From Variovorax sp. Root411 (GTDB lineage: Bacteria > Pseudomonadota > Gammaproteobacteria > Burkholderiales > Burkholderiaceae_C), in assembly GCF_001425205.1 (NCBI RefSeq), contig NZ_LMDW01000017.1:968-42242 (forward strand): 41,275 nucleotides of DNA, written 5' to 3'. The position numbers and the translations under genes are program-made. The number at the start of each line of letters is the position of its first letter. Within the stretch, counting starts at the first letter, position 1. The notes below the pieces were generated by a model, which was given only the letters and a program-made list of their open reading frames with translations, had not been told where the DNA came from and did not search any database. Positions 1 through 8,468 of this stretch are shown in pieces.

Positions 1-3000
1 CGCCGTGCAGGGGGACCTGAGGATCGGCTTCGGACTCCGAAGAGGTATCGAGCGTGTCGAGTTCGAGCACCTGGAGGGCTTCGGTGCCGGGGACCAACAA
101 ACGCAGGTGGCTCTGAGTGAGCAGCAAGGAGATGCCGCTGTCTTCGACCATGTAGGCGAGGCGGTCTGCCGGGTACTCGGGGTCCAGGGGCACGTAGGCG
201 CCACCGGCCTTGAGCACGGCAAGGATGCCCACCAGCATCTCGGTGGAGCGCTCTGCGCAGATGCCGACCAACACGTCGGGCGCCACGCCCAGCGAGATCA
301 GGCGATGCGCCAACCGGTTCGCGCGCGCATTGAGTTCGGCATAGCTCAGCGCCTCGTCACCGAAGACCAGCGCGGGTGCCGAAGGCTTCGACTTCGCATG
401 CGCCTCGATCTGCCGGTACACGGGCTGTGCGCCTTCGTGGCGATGCGTGTTCTCGCCCCAGGCCGCCAGCTGTGCGCGCTCCGCAGCACCCACCAGTGCC
501 ACGTCACCCACCGCCAGTTCGGGCTGCCAGGCCAGCGCCTGCAGCACCGCCACATAGTGCCCCGCCATCCGCTCGACCGTCTCACGGTCGAACAACTCCG
601 CCGCGTAGACGAAGCCCAGTGTCAACTTGCTATCGGGCGTCTCGCGCGCTTCGAGCACCAGCTCGAATTGCGCCTCTCCATCGGGCAGCGCGTAGTGCGC
701 CACTTCGAGCCCCGGCAATTGCGCCAGCGCCCGGTAGTCTTCCACCAGGTGATTGAACATCACCTGGAACAGCGGACTCTGGCCCAGGCTGCGCTGCGGT
801 TGCAGCGCCTCGACCAGCTGCTCGAACGGCAGGTCCTGGTGCGTCTGCGCGCCCAGCACCGCCTCCCGGGCCTGCGCGACGACCTGCGACAGGCGCATGC
901 GCGCGCCGACCGGGTTGCGCAGCACCAGCGTGTTGACGAAAAAGCCGATGACGCTATCGGCCTCGACCCGGCTGCGGTTGGCCACCGGCGCGCCGACGCG
1001 GATGTCTTCCAGTCCGGTATAGCGATGCAGCAGCGCCTGGAACCCGGCCAGCAGCACCATGAAGAGCGTCGCACCTTCGGACGCCGCGGATTGGCGCAGG
1101 CCGGCCAGCAGCGCGGCGGGCACATCGACGCTGTGCCGCGCCGCGCTGTAGCCGATCTGCGCGGTGCGAGGACGGTCGGTCGGCACTGCAAGCACAGGGG
1201 GCTCGTCGCCGAGCTGCTCGCGCCACCAAGCCAACTGCCGTTCGGCTTCACCAGCGGCCAGCCAGCCGCGCTGCCACACGGCATGGTCCACGTACTGGAC
1301 GCGCGCGCCGGCACGGCGCTGCGTGTCGCCCTGCAGCCGCGCGGCATAGCCGGCCGCGAATTCGTCGAGCAGCACCTGCATCGACGCGCTGTCCGAAATG
1401 ATGTGGTGCATCACCACCACGAGCAGGTGCGACGTGTCCGACAGGCGCACCAGCGCCACGCGCAGCAGCGGCCCTTTCATCAGGTCGAAGGGCGTGGCGT
1501 GAAGGCGCCGCGCTTCCTCGGCCGCGCGTGCTTCGCGTTCGCCGGGCGGGAGGTGGCTCAAGTCGACGAGGTTCAGCAATGGCGTCCACGTCGGGCTGAT
1601 CAGCTGTTCGGCTGTGCCGTCCGCACCGCCGAGGAACACCGTGCGCAGCGACTCGTGGCGCGCAGCAATGTCTTCGAATGCGGCGTGCATCGCAGCGGTG
1701 TCCAGCACGCCCGACAGGCGAAGCGCACCGCTCATGTGATACGCGGTGCTTTGCGGCGAGAGCCTCCACAGGAACCACTGGCGTTCCTGCGCATGCGACA
1801 GCGGCAACGGCTGCAGCCGGCGCTCGGCGGACAGCGGCTCGATGGCCGCGCTGGACGCAGCAGAGACCGGGTTCGCATTGCGGCTGCGCACTGCATCCGC
1901 GCAGGCGTTCAGCCGGGGCTGTTCGAACAGGTCGCGGATGCCGAACTCGATATTCCAGCGCCGCGCGATGCGTGCAGCTGCCTGCACCGCCGCGAGCGAA
2001 TTGCCGCCCGAGGTGAAGAAGTGAGCGTCGTGCGCCGGCGTGCGCCCTTCGGGCCACCTGAGCACTTCGCGCCAGATGCCCGCCACCGCCTGCGCGACAT
2101 CGTCGAGCACCGGCGCGTCGGCCGGGAGCGGCGCACCACCGCCGAGCGTGAAGGCCCCGTGCTCGTGAATCGCGTAGGCATCGAGGCTGCGCGCCGCGAG
2201 CCCCACGCGGCACGCCTGGCGCTGGAGCTTGCCGCTGGAGGTCTTGGGCAGCGCGCCGGGGTTCAGCAGCGCCACAACGGCCGGCGCTTCGCCGAACACC
2301 TCGCTCACGGCAGCGCCGAGCACCTCGACGAGCACGTGCGGCGCCACCAGCTTCTGCATGCTGCGCGACACCTCGGCCGCCACGCCGATGCCCTCGCCTT
2401 GCGGCCCCGCCACCGCGAACGCGGCGACGCGGCCCTTGCGCACGGCCTCGACCTCGGCTTCGATGGTGCGCTCGATGTCCTGCGGATAGATGTTGTGGCC
2501 GCGGACGATGATCAAGTCCTTGATGCGGCCCGTGACGTAGAGCTGCCCGTCGTGCTGGAAGCCGAGATCGCCGGTGCGCAGCCAGCGCCGGCCTTCATGC
2601 TCGGCAAAGGTCTCGCGGGTTTCGGCGGGCTTGTTCCAGTAGCCGGCGCAGATGCTCGGGCCGCTGGCCCAGATCTCGCCGACGCGGCCCGTGCCGAGCG
2701 CGGCCAGCGAGGCAGTGTCGGCGATGCGCACTTCGTGGCCCTCGGGCACGGCGCCGCAGCCTACCAGCATGGTGCCGCCCGCGCCTTCAACACCCTCGCC
2801 TCTTGCGAGCGCTTCGGTCGAGAAGCTGCGCGCGACCAACCCGCCGCCGCGTTGTCCACCGGTGACGAACAGGGTCGCCTCGGCCAGGCCGTAGCAGGGG
2901 TACGCCGCGCGGGGGTCGAAGCCCACGGGCGCGAACCGCTCGATAAATTCGGTTTCGGTGTCGGCGCGCACGGGCTCGGCGCCGGTGTAGGCCACGCGCC

Positions 3001-3901
3001 AGCTCGACAAGTCGAGCCCCGCGAGCCGCGATCCCTTCACGCGGTCGAGGCACAGGCGGTAGGCGAAGTCGGGGCCGCCGCTCAGCGTGGCGCGGTGGCG
3101 CGAGATGAGTTCGAGCCAGCGCACCGGGCTTTCGAGGAAGTAGCGCGGCGAAGTCAGCACCAGCGGAATGCCGCTGTAGAGCGGCTGCATGAGGCCGCCG
3201 ATCAGGCCCATGTCGTGATACAGCGGCGCCCACGACACGAACTTGTCATCCGGCCCGATGCCCATGCCCTCGCGGATGGCACGCTCGTTGGCCATGAGGT
3301 TGCCGTGCGTCACGATCACGCCCTTGGGCGCGGAGGTCGAGCCTGAGGTGTATTGCAGGAATGCGGGGTCGTCCTGCGCGGGCGAGAACGGGGTCCATGC
3401 GTCGGCGAGAGCGTTGTCCACCGCATCCACGGCGATCGTCGACGCCTGCGCGAACGACTCTGCGGCACTCTTCATTGCAGCCTGCATCGCCGATGAGGTG
3501 AGGATGCAGCGGGCCTGCGAGTCGCCTGCGATGCCCGTCAGGCGCGCGAGATGCTGGGGCCGCATGGATTCAGGCGGAAACACGGGCACGGCGATCACGC
3601 CGGCATAGAAGCACGCCAGCATGCTCACGGCGTAGTGGTCGTCGTTGTCCAGCATGACGAGGGCGCGGTCGCCTTTCGCAAACTGCTGTTGCAGGCGCGC
3701 CGCCAGCGCACGTACGCGCGACTCGAAGGCGGCGTAGCTGACGGGCTTCTCGAAGTGGGCGCCGTTCGCTTCGCCGACCACCGTGAGCCAGACATCGTCG
3801 GGCCGCGCCTGCGCCAATGCCCGCAGGTGTTCCACGAAGTTCGCGGATTCGGGGTGTCCCTGGTTCAGCGCCGCCATTGCGGTTTTCGTTGTGCGTGCCA
3901 T
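1..3901 (-). CDS. NRPS, FAAL-PCP-C-A (C-terminal part outside window)
   Basis: Large nonribosomal peptide synthetase; about 1300 residues are visible and the frame is open through the left edge. Residues ~1-560 form a fatty acyl-AMP ligase (FAAL): the ATP loop YTSGST begins at residue 184, followed by FAAL-type stretches such as MGLIGGLMQPLYSG. A carrier domain has GGNSL with the phosphopantetheine Ser at ~635. A condensation domain (~690-1130) carries HHIISDS at 832-838, the HHxxxDG motif with Ser replacing the final Gly. From ~1165 an adenylation domain begins. By family knowledge, the FAAL activates a fatty acid and loads it onto the carrier, and the first C domain acylates the first amino acid, giving an N-acylated peptide. 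The ATG at 3901 is chosen because the FAAL homology starts right after it; its RBS is weak. It lies 66 bp downstream of the thioesterase in the same direction. The product is inferred to be a lipopeptide siderophore. Confidence 0.93.
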   Translation of the reverse strand, partial: MARTTKTAMAALNQGHPESANFVEHLRALAQARPDDVWLTVVGEANGAHFEKPVSYAAFESRVRALAARLQQQFAKGDRALVMLDNDDHYAVSMLACFYAGVIAVPVFPPESMRPQHLARLTGIAGDSQARCILTSSAMQAAMKSAAESFAQASTIAVDAVDNALADAWTPFSPAQDDPAFLQYTSGSTSAPKGVIVTHGNLMANERAIREGMGIGPDDKFVSWAPLYHDMGLIGGLMQPLYSGIPLVLTSPRYFLESPVRWLELISRHRATLSGGPDFAYRLCLDRVKGSRLAGLDLSSWRVAYTGAEPVRADTETEFIERFAPVGFDPRAAYPCYGLAEATLFVTGGQRGGGLVARSFSTEALARGEGVEGAGGTMLVGCGAVPEGHEVRIADTASLAALGTGRVGEIWASGPSICAGYWNKPAETRETFAEHEGRRWLRTGDLGFQHDGQLYVTGRIKDLIIVRGHNIYPQDIERTIEAEVEAVRKGRVAAFAVAGPQGEGIGVAAEVSRSMQKLVAPHVLVEVLGAAVSEVFGEAPAVVALLNPGALPKTSSGKLQRQACRVGLAARSLDAYAIHEHGAFTLGGGAPLPADAPVLDDVAQAVAGIWREVLRWPEGRTPAHDAHFFTSGGNSLAAVQAAARIARRWNIEFGIRDLFEQPRLNACADAVRSRNANPVSAASSAAIEPLSAERRLQPLPLSHAQERQWFLWRLSPQSTAYHMSGALRLSGVLDTAAMHAAFEDIAARHESLRTVFLGGADGTAEQLISPTWTPLLNLVDLSHLPPGEREARAAEEARRLHATPFDLMKGPLLRVALVRLSDTSHLLVVVMHHIISDSASMQVLLDEFAAGYAARLQGDTQRRAGARVQYVDHAVWQRGWLAAGEAERQLAWWREQLGDEPPVLAVPTDRPRTAQIGYSAARHSVDVPAALLAGLRQSAASEGATLFMVLLAGFQALLHRYTGLEDIRVGAPVANRSRVEADSVIGFFVNTLVLRNPVGARMRLSQVVAQAREAVLGAQTHQDLPFEQLVEALQPQRSLGQSPLFQVMFNHLVEDYRALAQLPGLEVAHYALPDGEAQFELVLEARETPDSKLTLGFVYAAELFDRETVERMAGHYVAVLQALAWQPELAVGDVALVGAAERAQLAAWGENTHRHEGAQPVYRQIEAHAKSKPSAPALVFGDEALSYAELNARANRLAHRLISLGVAPDVLVGICAERSTEMLVGILAVLKAGGAYVPLDPEYPADRLAYMVEDSGISLLLTQSHLRLLVPGTEALQVLELDTLDTSSESEADPQVPLHG

Positions 3902-3967
3902 CTCGCTCACTTCAGATAGGTGGAAAGGGCGCAGCCGGCGTCGGGCCGGCCGCGTTCGGGCAAGGCG

Positions 3968-4711
3968 TCATGCAACCGCATGGGGTGCATGCCGTCCCCC
4001 GGCCACGGCCTGGCCCACGCGCCGCGTCAATGCATCGAGGAACGCGGCTTCGCGCTGGCGGATGAAGAAGTGGCCACCATCGAACCAGTCGAGCGTGAAC
4101 GCGTCGCCGGCATGCGCCGACCAGGCGTCGATGCGCTGCGCGTCGATGTCGTCCTGACGGCCCGCGAAGACGTGCAGGGGCATGGGCAATGGCGCATCCA
4201 CCGCATAGGTGAAGCTTTTGCAAACGCGGTAGTCGGCACCCAGCGTGTCGAGGGTGATGCGCATCAGCTCGGCGCTGGCGAACACCTCTTCGGGAGTGCC
4301 GCCCTGCTTGCGCAGCTCGGCGGTCAGCGCGGCGTCGTCATGCGTGCCAGGCAAGCGGCCGGGATCGCGCTGCGATGGCGCCGAACTGCCCGATGCGAGC
4401 AAGCCCCGCGGCAACGGGCGGCCCAGCGCGCGAAGCCGCCGCGCAACGCCATAGGCCAGCAATGCACCCATGCTGTGGCCGAAGAGCATGAAGCTGCCCT
4501 GCATCGCATCGGCCTGTTCGGCGCAGATGCGCGCGACCTGGGCGTCGAAGCTTTCGACGAAGCGCTCGCCCATGCGCATGCCGCGGCCCGGCAGCTCGAC
4601 GGGCACGATCTCGATCCAGCGCGGCAGCAGGGGCCGCCAGCGCAGGTACATCGTTGCGCTGGCGCCCGCGCACGGCAGGCACAGCAGCGACACCCTCGCC
4701 GGCACGGCCAT
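3968..4711 (-). CDS. Type II thioesterase of NRPS locus (alpha/beta hydrolase)
   Basis: A 247-residue GrsT-like thioesterase. The nucleophile elbow GHSMG is at 78-82 (Ser80), the acidic residue lies in GRQDDID (~184-190) and the catalytic His in GGHFF (His214). Members of this family act in trans to remove misprimed or stalled acyl groups from carrier domains of NRPS and PKS assembly lines. The frame is open upstream, but the ATG at 4711 is chosen because it overlaps the stop codon of the MbtH gene as TGATG, indicating translational coupling, and because the family homology begins there. It sits between the MbtH gene and the NRPS on the same strand. Confidence 0.93.
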   Translation of the reverse strand: MAVPARVSLLCLPCAGASATMYLRWRPLLPRWIEIVPVELPGRGMRMGERFVESFDAQVARICAEQADAMQGSFMLFGHSMGALLAYGVARRLRALGRPLPRGLLASGSSAPSQRDPGRLPGTHDDAALTAELRKQGGTPEEVFASAELMRITLDTLGADYRVCKSFTYAVDAPLPMPLHVFAGRQDDIDAQRIDAWSAHAGDAFTLDWFDGGHFFIRQREAAFLDALTRRVGQAVAGGRHAPHAVA

Positions 4712-4962
4712 CAGAGCGCGGCAGCCTGCGCGGAAGGCACACCTTCCTGCGCCGCCATCCAGTCGCGCAGCGACTTCGGACGCATGTCGGTCCAGTTCTT
4801 CTCGACGTAGTCGAGCGCAGTCTTCTTGTCGCCCTTGACGCCGTCGACGGCCACCCAGCCGCTGGGCACAGCCTTCCAATGCGGCCAGATGGAGTATTGG
4901 TCTTCGTGGTTGACCAGGACGATGAAGGTTTCGTCTTCGCGGTCGAAGCAGCTGGTAGACAT
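4711..4962 (-). CDS. MbtH-like NRPS accessory protein
   Basis: An 83-residue protein matching the MbtH family along its length: NHEDQYSIWP (18-27), SGW (34-36) and NWTDMRPKSL (56-65), the conserved Trp and Asn-His-Glu positions of the family. MbtH proteins bind adenylation domains and are often needed for their solubility or activity. The longer open frame reaches 5106, but family homology starts at the ATG at 4962, so the upstream 48 codons are excluded. Its stop overlaps the thioesterase start. It is probably the partner of the adenylation domain at the left edge and of others outside the window. Confidence 0.95.
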   Translation of the reverse strand: MSTSCFDREDETFIVLVNHEDQYSIWPHWKAVPSGWVAVDGVKGDKKTALDYVEKNWTDMRPKSLRDWMAAQEGVPSAQAAAL

Positions 4963-5102
4963 GGTGCGTCCTTGTGCGGTTATCGGGGAAGCGGCAGGAA
5001 AGCGGGCGGGCAACCGGACCGGCGGGCGGTCGATTGCTGCGCTTCTGATCAACATGACGGTTCGGGAGCGAATCTGTTCACTCCCCCGGGGCGTCGCGCG
5101 CG

Positions 5103-5624
5103 TCAATCGTTGATCAGGTAGCGCATGGCGCCGACGGCTTCGTCAGCCTCGGCGATGAGGCGGTTCACGAGCCCGAGCGCGCAGCCCAGCTGCGCCGCGA
5201 TGCCGCGCTGCGTGAGGCCTTCGAGGCGGTAGAGCTGGAACGCCGCGCGCGTTCTCGCGGGAAGCCGCGACAGCGCCTGCTCGATCAGGCCGACGGCCTG
5301 GCGGTCGCGCATCAGGCAATCCGGCGAAGGTGGCCCGGGCACGTCCAGTGTCTCGACGTCGATGTCGAAGGTGCGGTAGGTGGCCTCGAGCGACTGGCGG
5401 CGGCAATGGTCGAGCGCCAGGTTGCGCACCACCTGGCAGCAGTAGCCCATGGGCTTGTCGATCTTGCGGCAGACGCCGTCGGCGATACGGAGGTAGGCAT
5501 CCTGCACCACGTCGTCCGCGAGGTCGGTGGTGCGCACGATCCTGCGGGCAACGTGCCAGAGCTGGGCCCGGTTGGCGACGAAAACATCTCCCAGCGATGA
5601 CTCGGGCGAAGACATGGGCTGCAT
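5103..5624 (-). CDS. ECF (FecI/PvdS-like) RNA polymerase sigma factor
   Basis: A 173-residue sigma-70 family protein with only regions 2 and 4. Region 2 includes DLADDVVQDAYLRI (about 34-47). Region 4 contains an RTRAAFQLYRLEGLTQRGIA helix-turn-helix (about 125-145). It is the promoter-proximal gene of the NRPS locus, 140 bp upstream of the MbtH gene, and has a Fur-like site just before it. By analogy with iron-starvation sigma factors it would direct transcription of the siderophore genes when Fur releases. No anti-sigma (FecR) gene is next to it in the window. A second in-frame ATG at 5615 is an alternative start; neither has a clear RBS. Confidence 0.9.
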   Translation of the reverse strand: MQPMSSPESSLGDVFVANRAQLWHVARRIVRTTDLADDVVQDAYLRIADGVCRKIDKPMGYCCQVVRNLALDHCRRQSLEATYRTFDIDVETLDVPGPPSPDCLMRDRQAVGLIEQALSRLPARTRAAFQLYRLEGLTQRGIAAQLGCALGLVNRLIAEADEAVGAMRYLIND

Positions 5625-5628
5625 ATTT

Positions 5629-5648
5629 AAATAAGAATCATTACTGTT
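5629..5648. promoter_or_regulatory. Fur-box-like site upstream of sigma factor
   Basis: The core AATAAGAATCATTACT lies immediately upstream of the sigma factor start and closely resembles the AATGAGAATCATTATT form of Fur sites. The surrounding AT-rich patch stands out in otherwise GC-rich DNA. Iron repression of the sigma gene is inferred from this match and from the siderophore-like context. Confidence 0.7.
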
Positions 5649-5837
5649 TACGAAAGGATGACACCCCAGATTTGCGATGTGCCCTCACTTCCATAGACGT
5701 TTGGGCGCACCAAACAGAGACATCGGAAATGCCTCGACGACGTTCCGACGGGTATCCCGAGGCACCCCGGCCCGGGCATCTAAAATCTCGCCCCTTTTCC
5801 CCGTCCTACCCGCCCTTCCCGCCGCGCCCTCTGCCTC

Positions 5838-6665
5838 ATGAATATCGTCGTCAACGAAGACCTCAAAGCCTATATCGACCCCCTGACGCCGGAGGAATAC
5901 GAAGCACTCGAACGCAGCATCCTCGCCGAGGGCTGCCGCGACGCGCTGGTGCTGTGGGGCGATGTGCTGGTGGATGGCCACAACCGCTACGGCATCTGCC
6001 AGAAGCACGATCTCCCGTTCCAGACGGTGCAGAACACGCGCTTCAAGACCATCGACGACGTGCACCTCTGGATGATCGACCAGCACCTGGGCCGGCGCAG
6101 CATCTCCGACTTCCTGCGCGGCGTGCTCGCGCTGCGCAAGAAGGACATCGTCGATCAGCAGCGCACCCGCGCGGTGGCGCAGCCGGCGTCGTCGCCGGAC
6201 GCCGCGCACGATGCGTCCGACCCGCCGTTCGACGTCGATCCGCCCGCCGATGGCACCGCCATGCCACCGCCCGCCCCGCTGAACAGCCGCGAAGCCATCG
6301 CCCGCGCCGCGCGGCTGAGCAGCAGCCAGGTGGGCATGATCGAAAAGATCCAGAAGCAGGCCGCGCCGGAATTGGTGGCTGCCGTGAAGTCGGGCGTGAT
6401 CTCGATCAACACCGCGGCCGCGGTCGCCACGCTGCCGGCCGAGGAGCAGGTCTCGGCCGCGAACGCCGGCAAGGACGAACTCAAGCAGGCCGCCAAGCGC
6501 GTGCGCGAGTCGAAGAAGAAGCCGCGCGAAGAGTCCGCCGAAGCGGATGCGCATGACGCGCCAGACACGATGCAGGCGCTGGAACAGCGCGTGGCCGAAC
6601 TCACGGCCGAGAACGAAACCCTGCGCCGGCAAGTGGCCGAACTGCGGGCGCAACTCGGCCATTGA
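5838..6665 (+). CDS. ParB N-terminal (ParB/Srx) domain protein
   Basis: A 275-residue protein. Residues ~1-80 form a ParB-like domain (LTPEEYEALERSI, then VLVDGHNRYGIC, where the DGHNR stretch is the typical box I/II-like signature). A short linker rich in Pro, Ala and Asp follows (~110-150), then a KorB/ParB-type helical region (REAIARAARLSSSQVGMIEK), a charged Lys/Glu stretch, and a C-terminal heptad coiled coil (LEQRVAELTAENETLRRQV) that probably drives dimerisation. No parA, parS or replication gene is nearby, so it is likely an orphan chromosomal DNA-binding protein and not a partition protein. A -10-like TAAAAT lies at about 5780. A strong terminator follows directly after the stop. Confidence 0.82.
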   Translation: MNIVVNEDLKAYIDPLTPEEYEALERSILAEGCRDALVLWGDVLVDGHNRYGICQKHDLPFQTVQNTRFKTIDDVHLWMIDQHLGRRSISDFLRGVLALRKKDIVDQQRTRAVAQPASSPDAAHDASDPPFDVDPPADGTAMPPPAPLNSREAIARAARLSSSQVGMIEKIQKQAAPELVAAVKSGVISINTAAAVATLPAEEQVSAANAGKDELKQAAKRVRESKKKPREESAEADAHDAPDTMQALEQRVAELTAENETLRRQVAELRAQLGH

Positions 6666-6666
6666 G

Positions 6667-6700
6667 CGCATCGGCCTGCACAGGCAGGCCGATGCGTTTT
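6667..6700. terminator. Bidirectional-looking rho-independent terminator
   Basis: A perfect 13-bp stem (CGCATCGGCCTGC paired with its complement) closes a 4-nt loop and is followed by TTTT. It starts one base after the ParB-domain gene stop and lies just beyond the end of the converging lipoprotein gene, so it can serve both. Confidence 0.9.
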
Positions 6701-6701
6701 C

Positions 6702-7286
6702 CTACAGCTGGATTTCGCTGATCTTCGCGCCCGACAGCGAGACGCCGGCCTCCAGCCCCACGTTCGTCATCACGAAGCCCACCACCGGCTGGCGCAGCGT
6801 GTTCGTGTCGATGCTGCCATTGGCCCCGATGGTCGCGAGCGCGACCGTGGCGTCGGCACCTGCCGTCCAGCCCTTGCTGCTGCGGAACTTGTCCAGCGCC
6901 GCCTGCGTGGTGAACACGTAGATCACGGCCTTCGACTGCGCACCTGCCTGGAAGCCCACCGACCCTGCGGTGGTGCTGTAGTAGGACTGCGTGCGACCGT
7001 TCACGCGCAACGCGCCGCGGCCATACTCGGCGCCCACGCCCATGCTGGCACCCACCACGGCGGGAAACACCAGCACCCCGCTCGACCTGGCGACCAGATC
7101 GCGCGACCCCTTCACGGAGTCGTACAGCTTCGACAACGAAGCATCGACCTGGGCGTCGATGGAAGTGCGCGAAGACGCGCCGCTGGCTTGATCCTGCGGC
7201 CGCGTGGTGGTGCACCCGACAAAAGCCAGGCTGCACGCCGCCACGGCGGACGAAAGCGCCAGCGTGCGGAGATTCATGGTTTTCAT
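6702..7286 (-). CDS. Ysc84/SYLF-domain lipoprotein
   Basis: A 194-residue secreted protein. The start at 7286 gives a Lys-containing, hydrophobic signal peptide ending in a lipobox-like LAFVGC, so the mature Cys is probably lipidated. The frame is open further upstream, but this ATG has an AAAGGA ribosome site and the signal peptide starts here. The mature part matches the SYLF (Ysc84 actin-binding) family: DLVARSSGVLVFPAVV, then VGAEYGRGALRVNG and YYSTTAGSVGFQAGAQSKAV. Eukaryotic members bind lipids and actin; the role of the bacterial lipoproteins is not well defined. It is a single gene ending at the shared terminator. Confidence 0.88.
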   Translation of the reverse strand: MKTMNLRTLALSSAVAACSLAFVGCTTTRPQDQASGASSRTSIDAQVDASLSKLYDSVKGSRDLVARSSGVLVFPAVVGASMGVGAEYGRGALRVNGRTQSYYSTTAGSVGFQAGAQSKAVIYVFTTQAALDKFRSSKGWTAGADATVALATIGANGSIDTNTLRQPVVGFVMTNVGLEAGVSLSGAKISEIQL

Positions 7287-7555
7287 GACGGATTCCTTTG
7301 CAAAAAACATGGATCGGCAAACAAAGCTCTGCCGTCGGCGGCAGACGAGTTCGATGCTAAATCCGCCGAAGAGGGGCAAATCCGGCTTGCGACATCGGCC
7401 TACGCGAAGTCACGGCGTCGGCGAACGCTGGATGGAGCCTCTGACGGCCGTCCCACCTACACGGGTCGCCGCGCCGCGATGACCCCGAACAGCGCCAGAT
7501 TCGATACGCTCGAGTTCCGCCTTCCATATTCCCCAATACCCCGAGGAACGAACCC

Positions 7556-7765
7556 ATGCCAGCTAACGCGAAAGTCACAGGAAATGTCGAATACCGGGCC
7601 GGCGACGGTCCCTTGATCCTCATTCCCCAAGGACCGATCGAGGTCGAGCTGGCACCCGACAGCGCCGTGCTCAGTTGGGGCGATGCCGGCAACATGCAGA
7701 CGACGGCCATTCCGCTTGACGAGTACCAGCGCTATCTGAGCGAGGGCGTGATCCAGACCGACTGA
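7556..7765 (+). CDS. Small conserved-looking hypothetical protein
   Basis: A 69-residue acidic soluble protein with no signal peptide or membrane segment. It starts at an ATG preceded by a GAGG-containing site. I do not recognise a named family. The sequence looks like a small beta-rich fold (VEYRAGDGPLILIPQGPIEV, then AVLSWGDAG) ending in a short helix (PLDEYQRYLSEGVIQ). Coding-like codon use, the RBS and a terminator 30 bp after the stop argue that it is real. It converges on the HU gene. Confidence 0.65.
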   Translation: MPANAKVTGNVEYRAGDGPLILIPQGPIEVELAPDSAVLSWGDAGNMQTTAIPLDEYQRYLSEGVIQTD

Positions 7766-7789
7766 AGCGCTGTGCATCTGCACCGCCCA

Positions 7790-7815
7790 TGAAAAAACGG
7801 CCCCGAGGGGCCGTT
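7790..7815. terminator. Rho-independent terminator between converging genes
   Basis: The inverted repeat AACGGCCC-CGAG-GGGCCGTT lies at 7796-7815. On its left side a run of six A at 7792-7797 becomes a U-tract for minus-strand transcripts, so it is a canonical terminator for the HU gene. It may also stop the small plus-strand gene. Confidence 0.85.
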
Positions 7816-7867
7816 CTTCATTGTTCTGCGTCCGCAGCACGAGGCCGTGGTGCATCACTGCCGGTTC

Positions 7868-8290
7868 TTACTTCTTCTTTGCAGCCACGGCCTTCTTGGC
7901 GGCTGCGGCAGCCTTCTTTGCGGGTGCAGCCTTCTTGGCGGCGGGCTTTGCAACCACGGCCTTGTCGGCCTTGCGCTTCGCGGCCTTCGGATCAACGGCA
8001 GCCTTGAAGGCGGCGCCCGGCACGAACTTCGGCACCTTCTGTGCGGCGATCTTGATCTTGGTGCCGGCGCTGGGGTTGAAGCCCGAGCGTGCGGCGCGCG
8101 CCACTTGCTTGAAAGTGCCGAAGCCGACGATCTGGACGGGGTCACCCTTCTTCACTGCGGCGACGATCGAGCCCGTGACGGTCTCGAGGATACGCGCGGC
8201 TTCTGCCTTGCTGACGTTGTGGGCGGTGACGATTTTTTCGACGAGTTCGATGCGGTTCAACTGAGTTCCTAGTAGGTTTGATTTCGCCAT
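7868..8290 (-). CDS. HU-family DNA-binding protein with Lys/Ala-rich tail
   Basis: A bacterial histone-like protein. The core (RIELVEKIVTAHNVSKAEAA, VQIVGFGTFKQVARAARSGF, NPSAGTKIKIAAQKVPKFVPG) is a standard HU/IHF fold including the GFGTF and NPxTG-type arm region, with NPSAG in place of NPxTG. A ~45-residue C-terminal tail follows, made of repeats of Lys, Ala and Pro (AAKKAAPAKKAA), similar to eukaryotic H1 tails and common in Burkholderiales HU. The ATG at 8290 gives 140 residues. An alternative TTG at 8260, preceded by TAGGAACTCAG, would start exactly at the HU core (NRIELVEK) and has a better ribosome site. It is nucleoid-associated and probably monocistronic. Confidence 0.9.
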   Translation of the reverse strand: MAKSNLLGTQLNRIELVEKIVTAHNVSKAEAARILETVTGSIVAAVKKGDPVQIVGFGTFKQVARAARSGFNPSAGTKIKIAAQKVPKFVPGAAFKAAVDPKAAKRKADKAVVAKPAAKKAAPAKKAAAAAKKAVAAKKK

Positions 8291-8468
8291 GTTGCCTATG
8301 GCGGCGCAGCACGAATACAAGCTGCAAGCGGGCCGGAGTTTATTCGACTGCGAGAGGCCGGATGTAACGCGGTCGCTTCAGGCCTTCTCGCCGGCCTGAG
8401 CCCGGCAGTACCGGCACGAAGTTGCGCCCTCTACCGATGAAATATCCGCGCTCACCACCAGCAGTGCG

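Noticed and set aside
5..3346. Plus-strand open frame of 1113 codons
   Set aside because: It lies antisense to the NRPS, whose domains are unmistakable on the minus strand; the low-complexity Arg/His/Ala-rich product is a GC-rich shadow.
5330..6556. Plus-strand 408-codon frame overlapping the ParB-domain gene
   Set aside because: It runs antisense through the sigma factor and then out of frame through the ParB-domain gene; Arg/Pro-rich without a domain.
5838..6665. Plasmid partition locus
   Set aside because: No parA, replication gene, origin iterons or parS-like repeats around it.
7868..8040. Tandem repeat in the HU gene tail
   Set aside because: The apparent DNA periodicity is explained by Lys/Ala codon runs in the protein tail, not by an independent repeat.
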